Source: an uncultured Nitrososphaera sp.
GTDB lineage: Archaea > Thermoproteota > Nitrososphaeria > Nitrososphaerales > Nitrososphaeraceae
DNA length: 8,480 nucleotides
NCBI RefSeq assembly: GCF_946478925.1
Contig: NZ_CAMLDP010000077.1
Coordinates: 1-8,480 of the forward strand
Reading direction: 5' to 3'
Below, piece by piece: positions 1 to 5,393 of the stretch (position 1 is the first letter of the stretch; each line of letters begins with the position of its first letter). The position numbers and the translations under genes are program-made. The notes beneath the pieces are model-generated. The model searched no databases. It was not told where the DNA came from and was given only the letters and a program-made list of their open reading frames with translations.

Positions 1-659
1 GCGCTCTCATTTATGCCGCAGTCAAGCAATATCTTGCTCTCCTGCGTCGCAAGCAACATGCACGATCTGCCCACCTCTGCAAAGCCTCCAAGCGTCATCA
101 GGCTCGCCTCCGCCTCGCCGATGAGCTTGTCGCGGAATATCTTGTCGCCCACCTCCCTGTAGAACCGGGTGCGCTCGGCGACCGTCTCACCCATCAACCG
201 GTAAATATTTTCAATCGCGGCCATGCTGCGCGGGGCCTTTCTAATCCTGACGCGCCAGCCCGTCTTTTCAGCAAGGTCTATGTTGTCAAAGTCCTCGCCA
301 GTCTGTGCAAGCATCCAGGGCTTTTTCGCAAACACCACGGCCTCGCCAAGCACGGGGTCGAAAAACGTTCCGGCGACTCCCACCTCCGCGGGTATCGATT
401 TTGAGATTATCTGCGCGGACTGGGCCTGCGGCTTGCGTATGGACTCGTCGGTGCGCACCACGATGCGCTTTTTTATCGTGTTTACCATGTTTGAGACGAC
501 CTGGCTGTTCTGCATCAGGTACGCAGGGTTCTTTGAGTAGAGGGCAATCTTGGGCCCTTCGTACTCTATTTTCGTGAGCGCGGCCTCCTGTGGCAGACTC
601 TGCAGTATCACCGCCATTATGTTCTGGCTGCCTTGCTCGCTTTGTGGCCTACGTTGCAT
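1..659 (-). CDS. fttA: Archaeal CPSF1-type KH/beta-CASP ribonuclease (FttA), N-terminal part
   Basis: This is the first 219 codons of a gene running off the left edge. I translated it from ATG 657-659; ATG at codon 15 (615-617) is an alternative. Residues about 28-90 (EYEGPKIALYSKNP, KKRIVVRTDES) match the first KH domain of archaeal CPSF1, and about 91-180 (GEAVVFAKKPWML, EKTGWRVRIRKAPRS) match the second. Residues 186-219 (LGGFAEVGRSCMLL, ILLDCGINES) begin the metallo-beta-lactamase fold. The catalytic HxHxDH motif and the beta-CASP domain lie outside the window. In archaea this family is a 5'-3' exo/endonuclease that recognises U-rich RNA 3' ends and terminates transcription. It is divergent from the TRAM gene at 785. 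Assignment is firm from order and motifs; the truncation is only the window boundary. Confidence 0.93.
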   Translation of the reverse strand, partial: MQRRPQSEQGSQNIMAVILQSLPQEAALTKIEYEGPKIALYSKNPAYLMQNSQVVSNMVNTIKKRIVVRTDESIRKPQAQSAQIISKSIPAEVGVAGTFFDPVLGEAVVFAKKPWMLAQTGEDFDNIDLAEKTGWRVRIRKAPRSMAAIENIYRLMGETVAERTRFYREVGDKIFRDKLIGEAEASLMTLGGFAEVGRSCMLLATQESKILLDCGINES

Positions 660-693
660 TAATGCAATCTCACTAATTCATCATATGCAAGCA

Positions 694-704
694 TCAAAAT
701 AATG
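694..704 (-). promoter_or_regulatory. Possible TATA element for the aCPSF1 gene
   Basis: On the minus strand this reads CATTATTTTGA, about 40 nt ahead of the ATG at 659, which predicts a start site near 673 and a short leader. It is a weak match to an archaeal TATA box and is supported only by spacing. Confidence 0.3.
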
Positions 705-739
705 ACGCCGGCTGGATATGCTTTGTAACGCGCCGCCCG

Positions 740-750
740 TATTAAATATT
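740..750 (+). promoter_or_regulatory. TATA box for the TRAM-egsA unit
   Basis: TATTAAATATT is AT-rich in a GC-rich surrounding and lies about 40 nt ahead of the GTG at 785. With the usual archaeal spacing of about 26 nt, transcription would start near 772 and give a leader of roughly a dozen bases. No transcript data, so inferred. Confidence 0.55.
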
Positions 751-784
751 TGGCCAAGGTTGAAATATCAACCTGCCATATCTA

Positions 785-1108
785 GTGCGAGATATACATT
801 TGGAAGGCAGTTCCTCCGGCTCTCGCGGCCCCAGGCGCTTTGGAGGCCCCCGGCCGTTCCGGCTTGCGCCTTTAAGCGTCGGCCAAGAATATGATGTTAC
901 TATAGAGTCGATGAGCAGAAGAGGCGACAGCGGGGTCGCGAAAATTCAGGGACTGGTGATTTTTGTGGCAGGCGCCAAGGTGGGCGATTCAGTGAGGATA
1001 AGGATAACCAAGGTAGGAAGCGGCTTTGCGACCGCGGAGATCGCCGAAAGCATCGAGTCTCTTCCCCCGGAAGCCGAGGCCGAGACTTCGGCCGACAGCG
1101 ACGAGTGA
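785..1108 (+). CDS. Small TRAM-domain RNA-binding protein
   Basis: A 107-aa protein starting at GTG 785. Residues 1-30 are a flexible Gly/Ser/Arg/Pro-rich tail (GSSSGSRGPRRFGG), 31-88 form one TRAM domain (SVGQEYDVTIESMSRRGDSG, AGAKVGDSVRIRITKVG), and 89-107 are a strongly acidic tail. The TRAM fold is an OB-like barrel that binds RNA in tRNA-modifying enzymes. Stand-alone archaeal TRAM proteins are abundant and at least one has been shown to act as an RNA chaperone; a similar role here is inferred. The basic N-terminus and acidic C-terminus flanking the barrel are typical of disordered RNA-chaperone tails. The stop lies 4 nt before the egsA ATG, so the two genes are probably co-transcribed from the TATA box at 740-750. 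The GTG start is favoured because it sits a short distance behind that box. Confidence 0.85.
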   Translation: MRDIHLEGSSSGSRGPRRFGGPRPFRLAPLSVGQEYDVTIESMSRRGDSGVAKIQGLVIFVAGAKVGDSVRIRITKVGSGFATAEIAESIESLPPEAEAETSADSDE

Positions 1109-1112
1109 GCGA

Positions 1113-2186
1113 ATGGTATCAGCGTCTCCCCCGTCCCACCTGATGGAACTGCCAAGGAAGATACTGATAGGCGAGCGGGTGATAGCAGAGGTGGGCCCAT
1201 TTGTCAGATCGCTTGACATGTCTGCAAGGAACGTCGCAGTCATCACGGGCAAGATAGTCAAAGAGCGCGCAGGCGTGTTGTGCAATTCTTCGCTTGAGGA
1301 TGCCATGCTGAAGGCAAAGTGGCACGTGGTGTCGGATGCCTCGATGGACACGGTCAACAAACTGTACGACAAGATAAAGGACGACAGGCCCGATTTCGTG
1401 ATAGGGTTTGGAGGCGGCAGGTCGGTGGATGTCGCAAAGATGACGGCTTATAGGTTGTCAAGGCCGTTTCTGAGCGTGCCGACCTCGGCGTCGCACGACG
1501 GCATATCAAGCCCGTTTGTTTCTGTGAGGGGGATAGACAAGCCGCACTCTATAAAGGCCAACACGCCCATAGGCGTCCTTGCAGACACGCATCTTTTGTC
1601 GCAGGCGCCACCGCGCCTTTTGGCCGGCGGCTGCGGCGACTTGGTGGCCAAGATAACGGCGGTAAAAGACTGGGAGCTTGCAAGGGACGAAAAGGGCGAG
1701 TACTTTGGCACTTATGCGGCAAACCTTGCGTACATGAGCGCCCAGATAATACTGGAAGAGTCTGAAAAACTGAAAAAGAACGAGCGCCTAGGCATCAGGA
1801 CGGTCGTCGAAGCGCTCATCAGCGCAGGAGTAGCCGCCTGCATCGCCGGGAGCAGCCGGCCCTGCTCGGGTGCAGAGCACCTGTTCAGCCACGCGCTAGA
1901 GTACGTCGCCGGGGGAGCAGAGTGCGGCCTGCATGGCGAGCGCGTCGGAATCGGCACGATAATGATGGCCAGGCTGCACGGCCTTGACTGGGAAAGCGTC
2001 AGGCAGACGCTGGAGGACATGGGCGCTCCTACAAAGGCGAAGCAAATCGGCTTGACTGAGGACCACGTGGTGCAGGCCCTCGTAAAGGCGCAGTCTCTCC
2101 GGCCAGACCGCTACACGATACTGAGCAAGGTAAAGATGGACAAGAAAAAGGCCCGCGAGCTTGCGGCGGCAACAAAGGTCATCTGA
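1113..2186 (+). CDS. egsA: sn-glycerol-1-phosphate dehydrogenase
   Basis: A 357-aa protein, close to the usual length of about 335-360. It reduces dihydroxyacetone phosphate to sn-glycerol-1-phosphate with NAD(P)H, setting the stereochemistry of archaeal ether lipids. The NAD(P)-binding loop is GFGGGRSVD (98-106); SASHDG (125-130) is the conserved substrate-side segment. By family position the Zn ligands are probably Asp176 (GCGDLVAK), His256 (GAEHLFSH) and His274 (CGLHGE). The frame stays open upstream to 1026, but ATG 1113 is chosen because it falls just after the TRAM stop at 1108 and removes a low-complexity stretch that is only the TRAM gene read in another frame. ATG 1143 (MELPRKILIG) is a possible alternative, since homology seems to begin there. 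No ribosome-binding site stands out. The 3' end overlaps the convergent SRPBCC gene by 8 nt. Confidence 0.96.
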   Translation: MVSASPPSHLMELPRKILIGERVIAEVGPFVRSLDMSARNVAVITGKIVKERAGVLCNSSLEDAMLKAKWHVVSDASMDTVNKLYDKIKDDRPDFVIGFGGGRSVDVAKMTAYRLSRPFLSVPTSASHDGISSPFVSVRGIDKPHSIKANTPIGVLADTHLLSQAPPRLLAGGCGDLVAKITAVKDWELARDEKGEYFGTYAANLAYMSAQIILEESEKLKKNERLGIRTVVEALISAGVAACIAGSSRPCSGAEHLFSHALEYVAGGAECGLHGERVGIGTIMMARLHGLDWESVRQTLEDMGAPTKAKQIGLTEDHVVQALVKAQSLRPDRYTILSKVKMDKKKARELAAATKVI

Positions 2187-2640
2187 GCGCTTCTATCGTC
2201 GCGTCTTTCCGGTGTGCAAATATCTTTGCCAGCTGCTTTTCGGCATAGCCTTCAAGCGCTTTTCCGAGCGGACCGTAGCGCAATTCAAAGTCAATCTCGT
2301 CGATGACCGTGGTCCCGCTGATGGTTTTCTCAAACGAATGAGTGTGCTTCCACACCCTGAACCGGCCCTCAAGCATCTCGTCGACGTACGCATAAGGCTG
2401 GAGATGCGTTATTCTAGAGTGCCACCTGCTTTTCACTACCAAGTTTCCCTCCAGCCACACCTCCGTATCCTCTGCTAGCTGCCTGCCCGTGGTGCATCTT
2501 ACCACCTTCAAGCCCATTTCGGGAGGCGTGATGACTTCAAGGTGGCCTATGTCAGTGTAAAAAGCCCATACCTTTTCGATTGGAGCATCCGCTGTAAAGG
2601 CGTGCGAGAACTTGCGCAACAGGAAGATGAGAAATAGCAA
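2179..2640 (-). CDS. SRPBCC (START-like) ligand-binding domain protein, COG4276-like
   Basis: Up to 153 aa. The sequence follows the COG4276 type of SRPBCC fold: FTADAPIEKVWAFYTDIGHL near the N-terminus, ITPPEMGLKVV, then FRVWKHTHSFEKTI and VIDEIDFELRYGPLG, ending with FAHRKDATIEAL. These helix-grip proteins bind hydrophobic ligands in a deep cavity; the ligand and cellular role cannot be told here. The start is uncertain. TTG 2640 gives an N-terminal LFLIFLL stretch, whereas TTG 2619 gives MRKFSHAFTADAP, which better resembles homologues. Neither has a ribosome-binding site. It follows the tRNA-Cys on the same strand, and I see only a weak AT-rich element (about 2655-2664) that could be its own promoter. 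It is convergent with egsA, and the two stop codons overlap by 8 nt. Confidence 0.82.
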   Translation of the reverse strand: MLFLIFLLRKFSHAFTADAPIEKVWAFYTDIGHLEVITPPEMGLKVVRCTTGRQLAEDTEVWLEGNLVVKSRWHSRITHLQPYAYVDEMLEGRFRVWKHTHSFEKTISGTTVIDEIDFELRYGPLGKALEGYAEKQLAKIFAHRKDATIEALR

Positions 2641-2671
2641 AGCAATTTGACTTTTGTGTTATGAGAAAAGA

Positions 2672-2761
2672 AGGTGGGGAGGGGATTCGAACCCCTATAA
2701 ATCCGCTGACTGCACATGTACAGTGCTGCAGGCGAACGCATGGCCGCTCTGCCACCCCACC
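2672..2761 (-). tRNA. tRNA-Cys (GCA) with an 18-nt intron
   Basis: A full cloverleaf can be drawn on the minus strand. The acceptor stem GGTGGGG (2755-2761) pairs with CCCCACC (2673-2679), and the discriminator is U (2672), as expected for cysteine. The T arm is AGGGG-TTCGAAT-CCCCT (2680-2696). The anticodon stem TTCGC (2732-2736) pairs with GCGGA (2702-2706), and the loop CTGCAG...A carries anticodon GCA at 2727-2729. The variable loop is five bases. The mature RNA is 36 + 36 nt once the intron is removed. The 3' CCA is not encoded, as is common in archaea. The D stem has only three good pairs. A TATA box precedes it (2786-2795) and a T-rich tract (TTCTTTTCTC) follows it at 2662-2671. Confidence 0.95.
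2708..2725 (-). other. Intron in tRNA-Cys at position 37/38 with canonical bulge-helix-bulge
   Basis: The 18-nt intron is CACTGTACATGTGCAGTC. Loop bases CTGC pair with intron GCAG to give a 4-bp central helix. The flanking 3-nt bulges are AG|C and TC|A, with cuts after the second base of each, which is the standard archaeal splicing-endonuclease motif. The helix inside the intron is short (AC/GT closing a 7-nt loop). Confidence 0.88.
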
Positions 2762-2785
2762 GCTTGACATTCATTCTTGGTGGTT

Positions 2786-2795
2786 CTAATTTATA
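2786..2795 (-). promoter_or_regulatory. TATA box of tRNA-Cys
   Basis: The minus strand reads TATAAATTAG, with its centre about 30 nt ahead of the mature 5' end at 2761. Spacing and sequence both fit an archaeal tRNA promoter with a leader of a few bases. Confidence 0.65.
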
Positions 2796-2834
2796 CGTAA
2801 AGGTATTTTTGCAGAGCGGGCCATGCCACCGGAG

Positions 2835-3284
2835 CTAGTGCATAGCCTTGACGTGGTTGCTAAAGTCGTCGGCTGTTGGGAATTCCTTGTCGCAGATGTC
2901 ACATTTGTATAGGAGTTTTGTTGGCGCCGTTGCACCGGAATAGACAGGGGGTGTATACCTTCTTGGGATTGTCAGAAACGGAGAATAGCCTGCCTCATAG
3001 TACGGATAGTCCTTGACATAATACCTGTACGGGTCGGGGTTTACGTTGCGCTCGTAGTTTCTCTTTACCTCGTCTTCGCTTACCCGGAGCCATAGCACAT
3101 CCCCATCCCATCCTTCAACCTTGGATACGGGGATGTAATAATGGTGCACATTTACAAAGCCGCGCTTGACAACAATAAAGTCCCTGCTCACTGCCTCGAC
3201 ATCGCCAATGTCCTGATCATCGCTGGTATGGACCGATTCATTGATCATGCCAATCCAGCCGGATTTGCTTGGCGCGTTCTCCAT
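2835..3284 (-). CDS. PRC-barrel-like domain protein with C-terminal C2H2 zinc finger
   Basis: A 149-aa protein from ATG 3284. The frame is open further upstream to 3542, but that part lies inside the DUF99 gene and has no family character. Residues about 11-75 (SDDQDIGDVEAVSRDFIVVK, YYIPVSKVEGWDGDVLWLRV) resemble the PRC-barrel/DUF2171 fold. Residues 80-125 are rich in Tyr and Pro (DPYRYYVKDYPYYEAGYSPF). Residues 126-149 form one classical zinc finger, C128-x2-C131-x12-H144-x4-H149, ending at the C-terminus. PRC-barrel modules in archaea occur in ribosome-maturation and division proteins; single C2H2 fingers may bind nucleic acid or protein. The function is unknown. The TATA box at 3305-3314 predicts transcription starting almost exactly at the ATG, so the mRNA is probably leaderless. 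Confidence 0.85.
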   Translation of the reverse strand: MENAPSKSGWIGMINESVHTSDDQDIGDVEAVSRDFIVVKRGFVNVHHYYIPVSKVEGWDGDVLWLRVSEDEVKRNYERNVNPDPYRYYVKDYPYYEAGYSPFLTIPRRYTPPVYSGATAPTKLLYKCDICDKEFPTADDFSNHVKAMH

Positions 3285-3304
3285 ACGTACTATCGTAAAA
3301 AACA

Positions 3305-3314
3305 AAATTAAAGA
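3305..3314 (-). promoter_or_regulatory. TATA box of the PRC-barrel/zinc-finger gene
   Basis: The minus strand reads CTTTAATTTT, centred about 26 nt ahead of the ATG at 3284, which predicts a leaderless transcript. The following T-rich stretch (TTTTGTTTTTT, 3297-3307) could also stop transcripts coming from the DUF99 gene upstream. Confidence 0.5.
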
Positions 3315-3337
3315 GTTTTTACACCATCTATTTTTTT

Positions 3338-3877
3338 TCATAAAGAGAGGGCAGAGCGCGCGGCTATCTTGGCAACCTTGACAGGCTCGGGCAGCGCCCC
3401 CTGCAGAGTAAAGGCGTTCAGAACTGCAAGGGCGCGTTTCTGCGTGATGCCCCAGTACCGTATGTACAGAGGCTTGCCTGTCCTGAGCGCCACCCGCTCC
3501 CGCTCTCCGAGCTTTCTGTACCTTTCCACCTTTTCTTCCCACCCTTTTGAAAAGTGGTGCCTGATGGCTCCTTCAAGCCCTTTTGAATCCTCAAACGTTA
3601 TCGCAACCACTGGCAGGCCCGTGTCGTGCGAAATCTGCTGCCCGTCAATGATGTTGTACATGCTTATCACGAGGCCGCCAAGCAGTATGCAGTTGATGTC
3701 GTCACGCTCAAGCGACTGGCACATGGAGACAATCGTGTCTGTGGCGTCGTCGCCCCCGACGGTAGCCCGGCCAAACGCCATGCCGTCAATGACTAGGTCG
3801 CGGCGCATCACCACGCCGGCGAGGACCGAGCTTTTGGCAGCCTTTCTGAAACTCTCGGCCACTGCAAAGACGCGCAC
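3338..3877 (-). CDS. DUF99 / UPF0215 family protein (endonuclease V-like, 'endonuclease dU')
   Basis: A 179-aa protein of usual family length. The N-terminus RVFAVAESF, then LAGVVMRRDLVIDGMAFG, and the hallmark CILLGGLVISMYNIIDGQ (63-80), are characteristic of DUF99. AITFEDSKGLEGAIRHHF (92-109) and a C-terminal YWGITQKRALAVLNAFTLQG follow. The family is related to endonuclease V and has been proposed to act on deaminated bases in DNA; activity in this protein is not shown by the sequence. GTG 3877 is the only usual start before the reading frame reaches the palindrome at 3903-3922. Upstream in-frame codons (HSEKKG) look like family sequence, so the true N-terminus could lie a few residues earlier at a non-standard codon. 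Confidence 0.88.
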   Translation of the reverse strand: MRVFAVAESFRKAAKSSVLAGVVMRRDLVIDGMAFGRATVGGDDATDTIVSMCQSLERDDINCILLGGLVISMYNIIDGQQISHDTGLPVVAITFEDSKGLEGAIRHHFSKGWEEKVERYRKLGERERVALRTGKPLYIRYWGITQKRALAVLNAFTLQGALPEPVKVAKIAARSALSL

Positions 3878-3902
3878 GCCCTTTTTCTCGGAATGTACCC
3901 TG

Positions 3903-3922
3903 CGGATAATAATTATTATCCG
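3903..3922. promoter_or_regulatory. Perfect 20-bp palindrome overlapping the DUF99 promoter
   Basis: CGGATAATAATTATTATCCG equals its own reverse complement over all 20 bases. Its AT-rich core lies about 35 nt ahead of GTG 3877, in TATA-box position. It could be a TATA box lying inside an operator for a dimeric regulator. It could instead form an 8-bp hairpin in the 3' end of the elongation-factor-like transcript, which stops at 3953. Confidence 0.55.
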
Positions 3923-3952
3923 GCGCGCCTGTCGATAAGCGTTTTCTTGCTA

Positions 3953-4885
3953 CTAGTACTGAAACACGCCCTTGCCGATAATCCTAGTGGTCTGGCTATC
4001 CGGCTTTAGGAGCACGCAAGTCTGTCCCGGCAGGTACACCATCGGCTTTTCCGGCGTTATCTCTAGCGTGTCGCCGGCAGCCAGTTTTACTTTCACCGGC
4101 CGTATCTGCATCCCCACTGACAGCATGTACATCTGGTTGTCGGCAAGCTCGCCTTTGAAGAACGGGCTTTTCTGGAATTTTGCAGTCACTGGGCCGGACG
4201 CCACCTTGACAGTGCCGGGGGCACATATCATGTCGCCCCGGGATATGTCGCCGGCAGAGGGGCCCTTTACCGCAAGGCCGACTCGCGCCGGGCTTGACGA
4301 ATTTTCTACGGGGTCGTCGTGCATCTGTATCGACTTTACAAGCACGTTCTTGCCGGAGGGCTGGAGCGTCAGCTCGTCATACGCCTTGATGTTCCCCTGC
4401 CTCACAACCCCGAGGACGACCGTTCCGACGCCCTTGACATCAAACGCGTGGTCGACTGGTATCATCACCGGCCCGTCCTGCCCCTTTGGTACAAGCTTGG
4501 CCATCTCCTGCTTTAGCTGGTCCACGCTGTCTACGAACTGGTAGCCGGCAAGCGACGTACCTTTCAAGAGCGCCCGCAGTTTTTCCCTGTCGACTTCGTA
4601 CGAGTGCAGCACAAAGCCTTCCTTGATTCCGGCATAGTCAAGCGCAAGCACCTGCTCGCCAAGGAACCTGTCCAGTTTTGACACATTCAGAATCGCGTAT
4701 TCGGCAATGTTCACAGCCTGCATCAGGGGCTGTATCTTGTCGGGAAATGTAATTGGCACAGTCCAGGTGTAGACAATGTCCGCTGTCTTGCGGTCGTATA
4801 TCGTGATGTCGGTGGACGTGCCCTTTTTTCCTAGCTCGCCTGCTATTGCAGGGTCGCCGAGCACGACAAAGTTGACGCTGTTCAA
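3953..4885 (-). CDS. SelB/EF-1-alpha-related protein with degenerate GTPase domain
   Basis: A 310-aa protein related to archaeal SelB and EF-Tu-type factors. Residues 5-125 align with the G domain, but the P-loop is gone: FVVLGDPAIAGELGKKGTST stands where GHVDHGKST is expected. A relic of the NKxD motif remains (NVSKLDR, 67-73). Residues 138-222 are a well-kept EF-Tu domain 2 beta-barrel (IPVDHAFDVKGVGTVVLGVV, VKSIQMHDDPVE, RVGLAVKGPSAGDISRGD). Residues 230-310 form a domain-3-like barrel. It is therefore unlikely to bind GTP in the usual way. Such EF-Tu domain 2 proteins occur in many archaea without known function; binding to tRNA or the ribosome is an inference. TTG 4885 is the start nearest the TATA box at 4911-4920 and implies a near-leaderless mRNA; an in-frame TGA sits at 4898-4900. 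Confidence 0.85.
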   Translation of the reverse strand: MNSVNFVVLGDPAIAGELGKKGTSTDITIYDRKTADIVYTWTVPITFPDKIQPLMQAVNIAEYAILNVSKLDRFLGEQVLALDYAGIKEGFVLHSYEVDREKLRALLKGTSLAGYQFVDSVDQLKQEMAKLVPKGQDGPVMIPVDHAFDVKGVGTVVLGVVRQGNIKAYDELTLQPSGKNVLVKSIQMHDDPVENSSSPARVGLAVKGPSAGDISRGDMICAPGTVKVASGPVTAKFQKSPFFKGELADNQMYMLSVGMQIRPVKVKLAAGDTLEITPEKPMVYLPGQTCVLLKPDSQTTRIIGKGVFQY

Positions 4886-4910
4886 TATGCCGCTGTTTCA
4901 GCCGTGCCGG

Positions 4911-4920
4911 TATAATGCTT
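4911..4920 (-). promoter_or_regulatory. TATA-like element of the elongation-factor-like gene
   Basis: The minus strand reads AAGCATTATA, centred about 30 nt before TTG 4885. The element lies between this gene and the stop of the PKD gene (4926), so the two are probably transcribed separately. This spacing is the main support for the TTG start. Confidence 0.45.
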
Positions 4921-4925
4921 TGCGG

Positions 4926-5333
4926 TCAATAGTCGAGCAGGTGGTCCTGCCGGGTAAAGTTTGCGCCTGGGGGATAGACGTCGACCATGTTTGATATGCT
5001 AGTCACCGTTCCGGCGGCGTCCGTCACCGCAAGGGTGACCTTGTAGCTTCCTTCCTTTGCATAGGCGTGAGTAGCGTTCTGCAGCTGCGAGACTGCTCCG
5101 TCGCCAAAGTTCCACGCATACCGGTAAGGCTCGACCCCGTCACGGGCGACGCCGACAAACGGCGCCTTTTCGCCTACTCTTATCTTGAAAAAGTTGTCCG
5201 CGTTCACGCGGAACGTCTTTGGCTTTTCTCCTAAAAATTTCATCGGGACAGTGTACGCCACCACGAGCACGACTGCGACAACCCCGATTATGCCGAAAAC
5301 GAGCGCGCTATTCCTGCTCACCAAAGGCAACAA
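4926..5333 (-). CDS. Membrane-anchored single PKD domain protein
   Basis: A 135-aa protein. Residues 9-30 (ALVFGIIGVVAVVLVVAYTV) are one transmembrane helix or uncleaved signal anchor. Residues about 45-120 form a PKD (immunoglobulin-like) domain with the diagnostic AWNFGDG and the later THAYAKEGSYKVTLAVTD. The domain should face the cell exterior and mediate protein or carbohydrate contacts; no catalytic residues are visible. The start is ambiguous between TTG 5333, TTG 5330 and GTG 5321 (VSRNSALVFG). The TATA box at 5353-5362 predicts transcription starting near 5331, so either the first TTG codons in a leaderless message or the GTG with a 10-nt leader would serve. The product is small for an extracellular PKD protein, which usually carries several repeats or an enzyme domain. 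Confidence 0.83.
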   Translation of the reverse strand: MLPLVSRNSALVFGIIGVVAVVLVVAYTVPMKFLGEKPKTFRVNADNFFKIRVGEKAPFVGVARDGVEPYRYAWNFGDGAVSQLQNATHAYAKEGSYKVTLAVTDAAGTVTSISNMVDVYPPGANFTRQDHLLDY

Positions 5334-5352
5334 GAAACGCAGATCGCTTCGA

Positions 5353-5362
5353 ATTTATAAAG
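5353..5362 (-). promoter_or_regulatory. TATA box of the PKD gene
   Basis: The minus strand reads TTTATAAATT, a near-ideal archaeal TATA box, centred about 26 nt ahead of position 5331. It sits between the stop of the gltD-like gene (5394) and the PKD start, so the PKD gene has its own promoter. Confidence 0.6.
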
Positions 5363-5393
5363 ATAAGCATATCCGTCATCCATCTCTTTTCTC

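Noticed and set aside
670..690. C-box-like ATGATGA on the minus strand, possible C/D box guide RNA
   Set aside because: No D or D' box (CTGA) at suitable distance, and the stretch is better explained as the short leader of the aCPSF1 gene.
1026..1112. N-terminal extension of the glycerol-1-phosphate dehydrogenase to ATG 1026
   Set aside because: The extra residues are Arg/Pro/Ser-rich with no family match and are simply the TRAM gene read in another frame; ATG 1113 directly follows the TRAM stop.
3285..3542. N-terminal extension of the PRC-barrel/zinc-finger protein to 3542
   Set aside because: It overlaps the well-supported DUF99 gene in another frame and looks low-complexity; ATG 3284 has a TATA box at leaderless spacing.
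3369..3938. 189-aa rightward frame opposite the DUF99 gene
   Set aside because: Antisense shadow; it ends in the I-I-I-I-I repeat made by the palindrome and has no family features.
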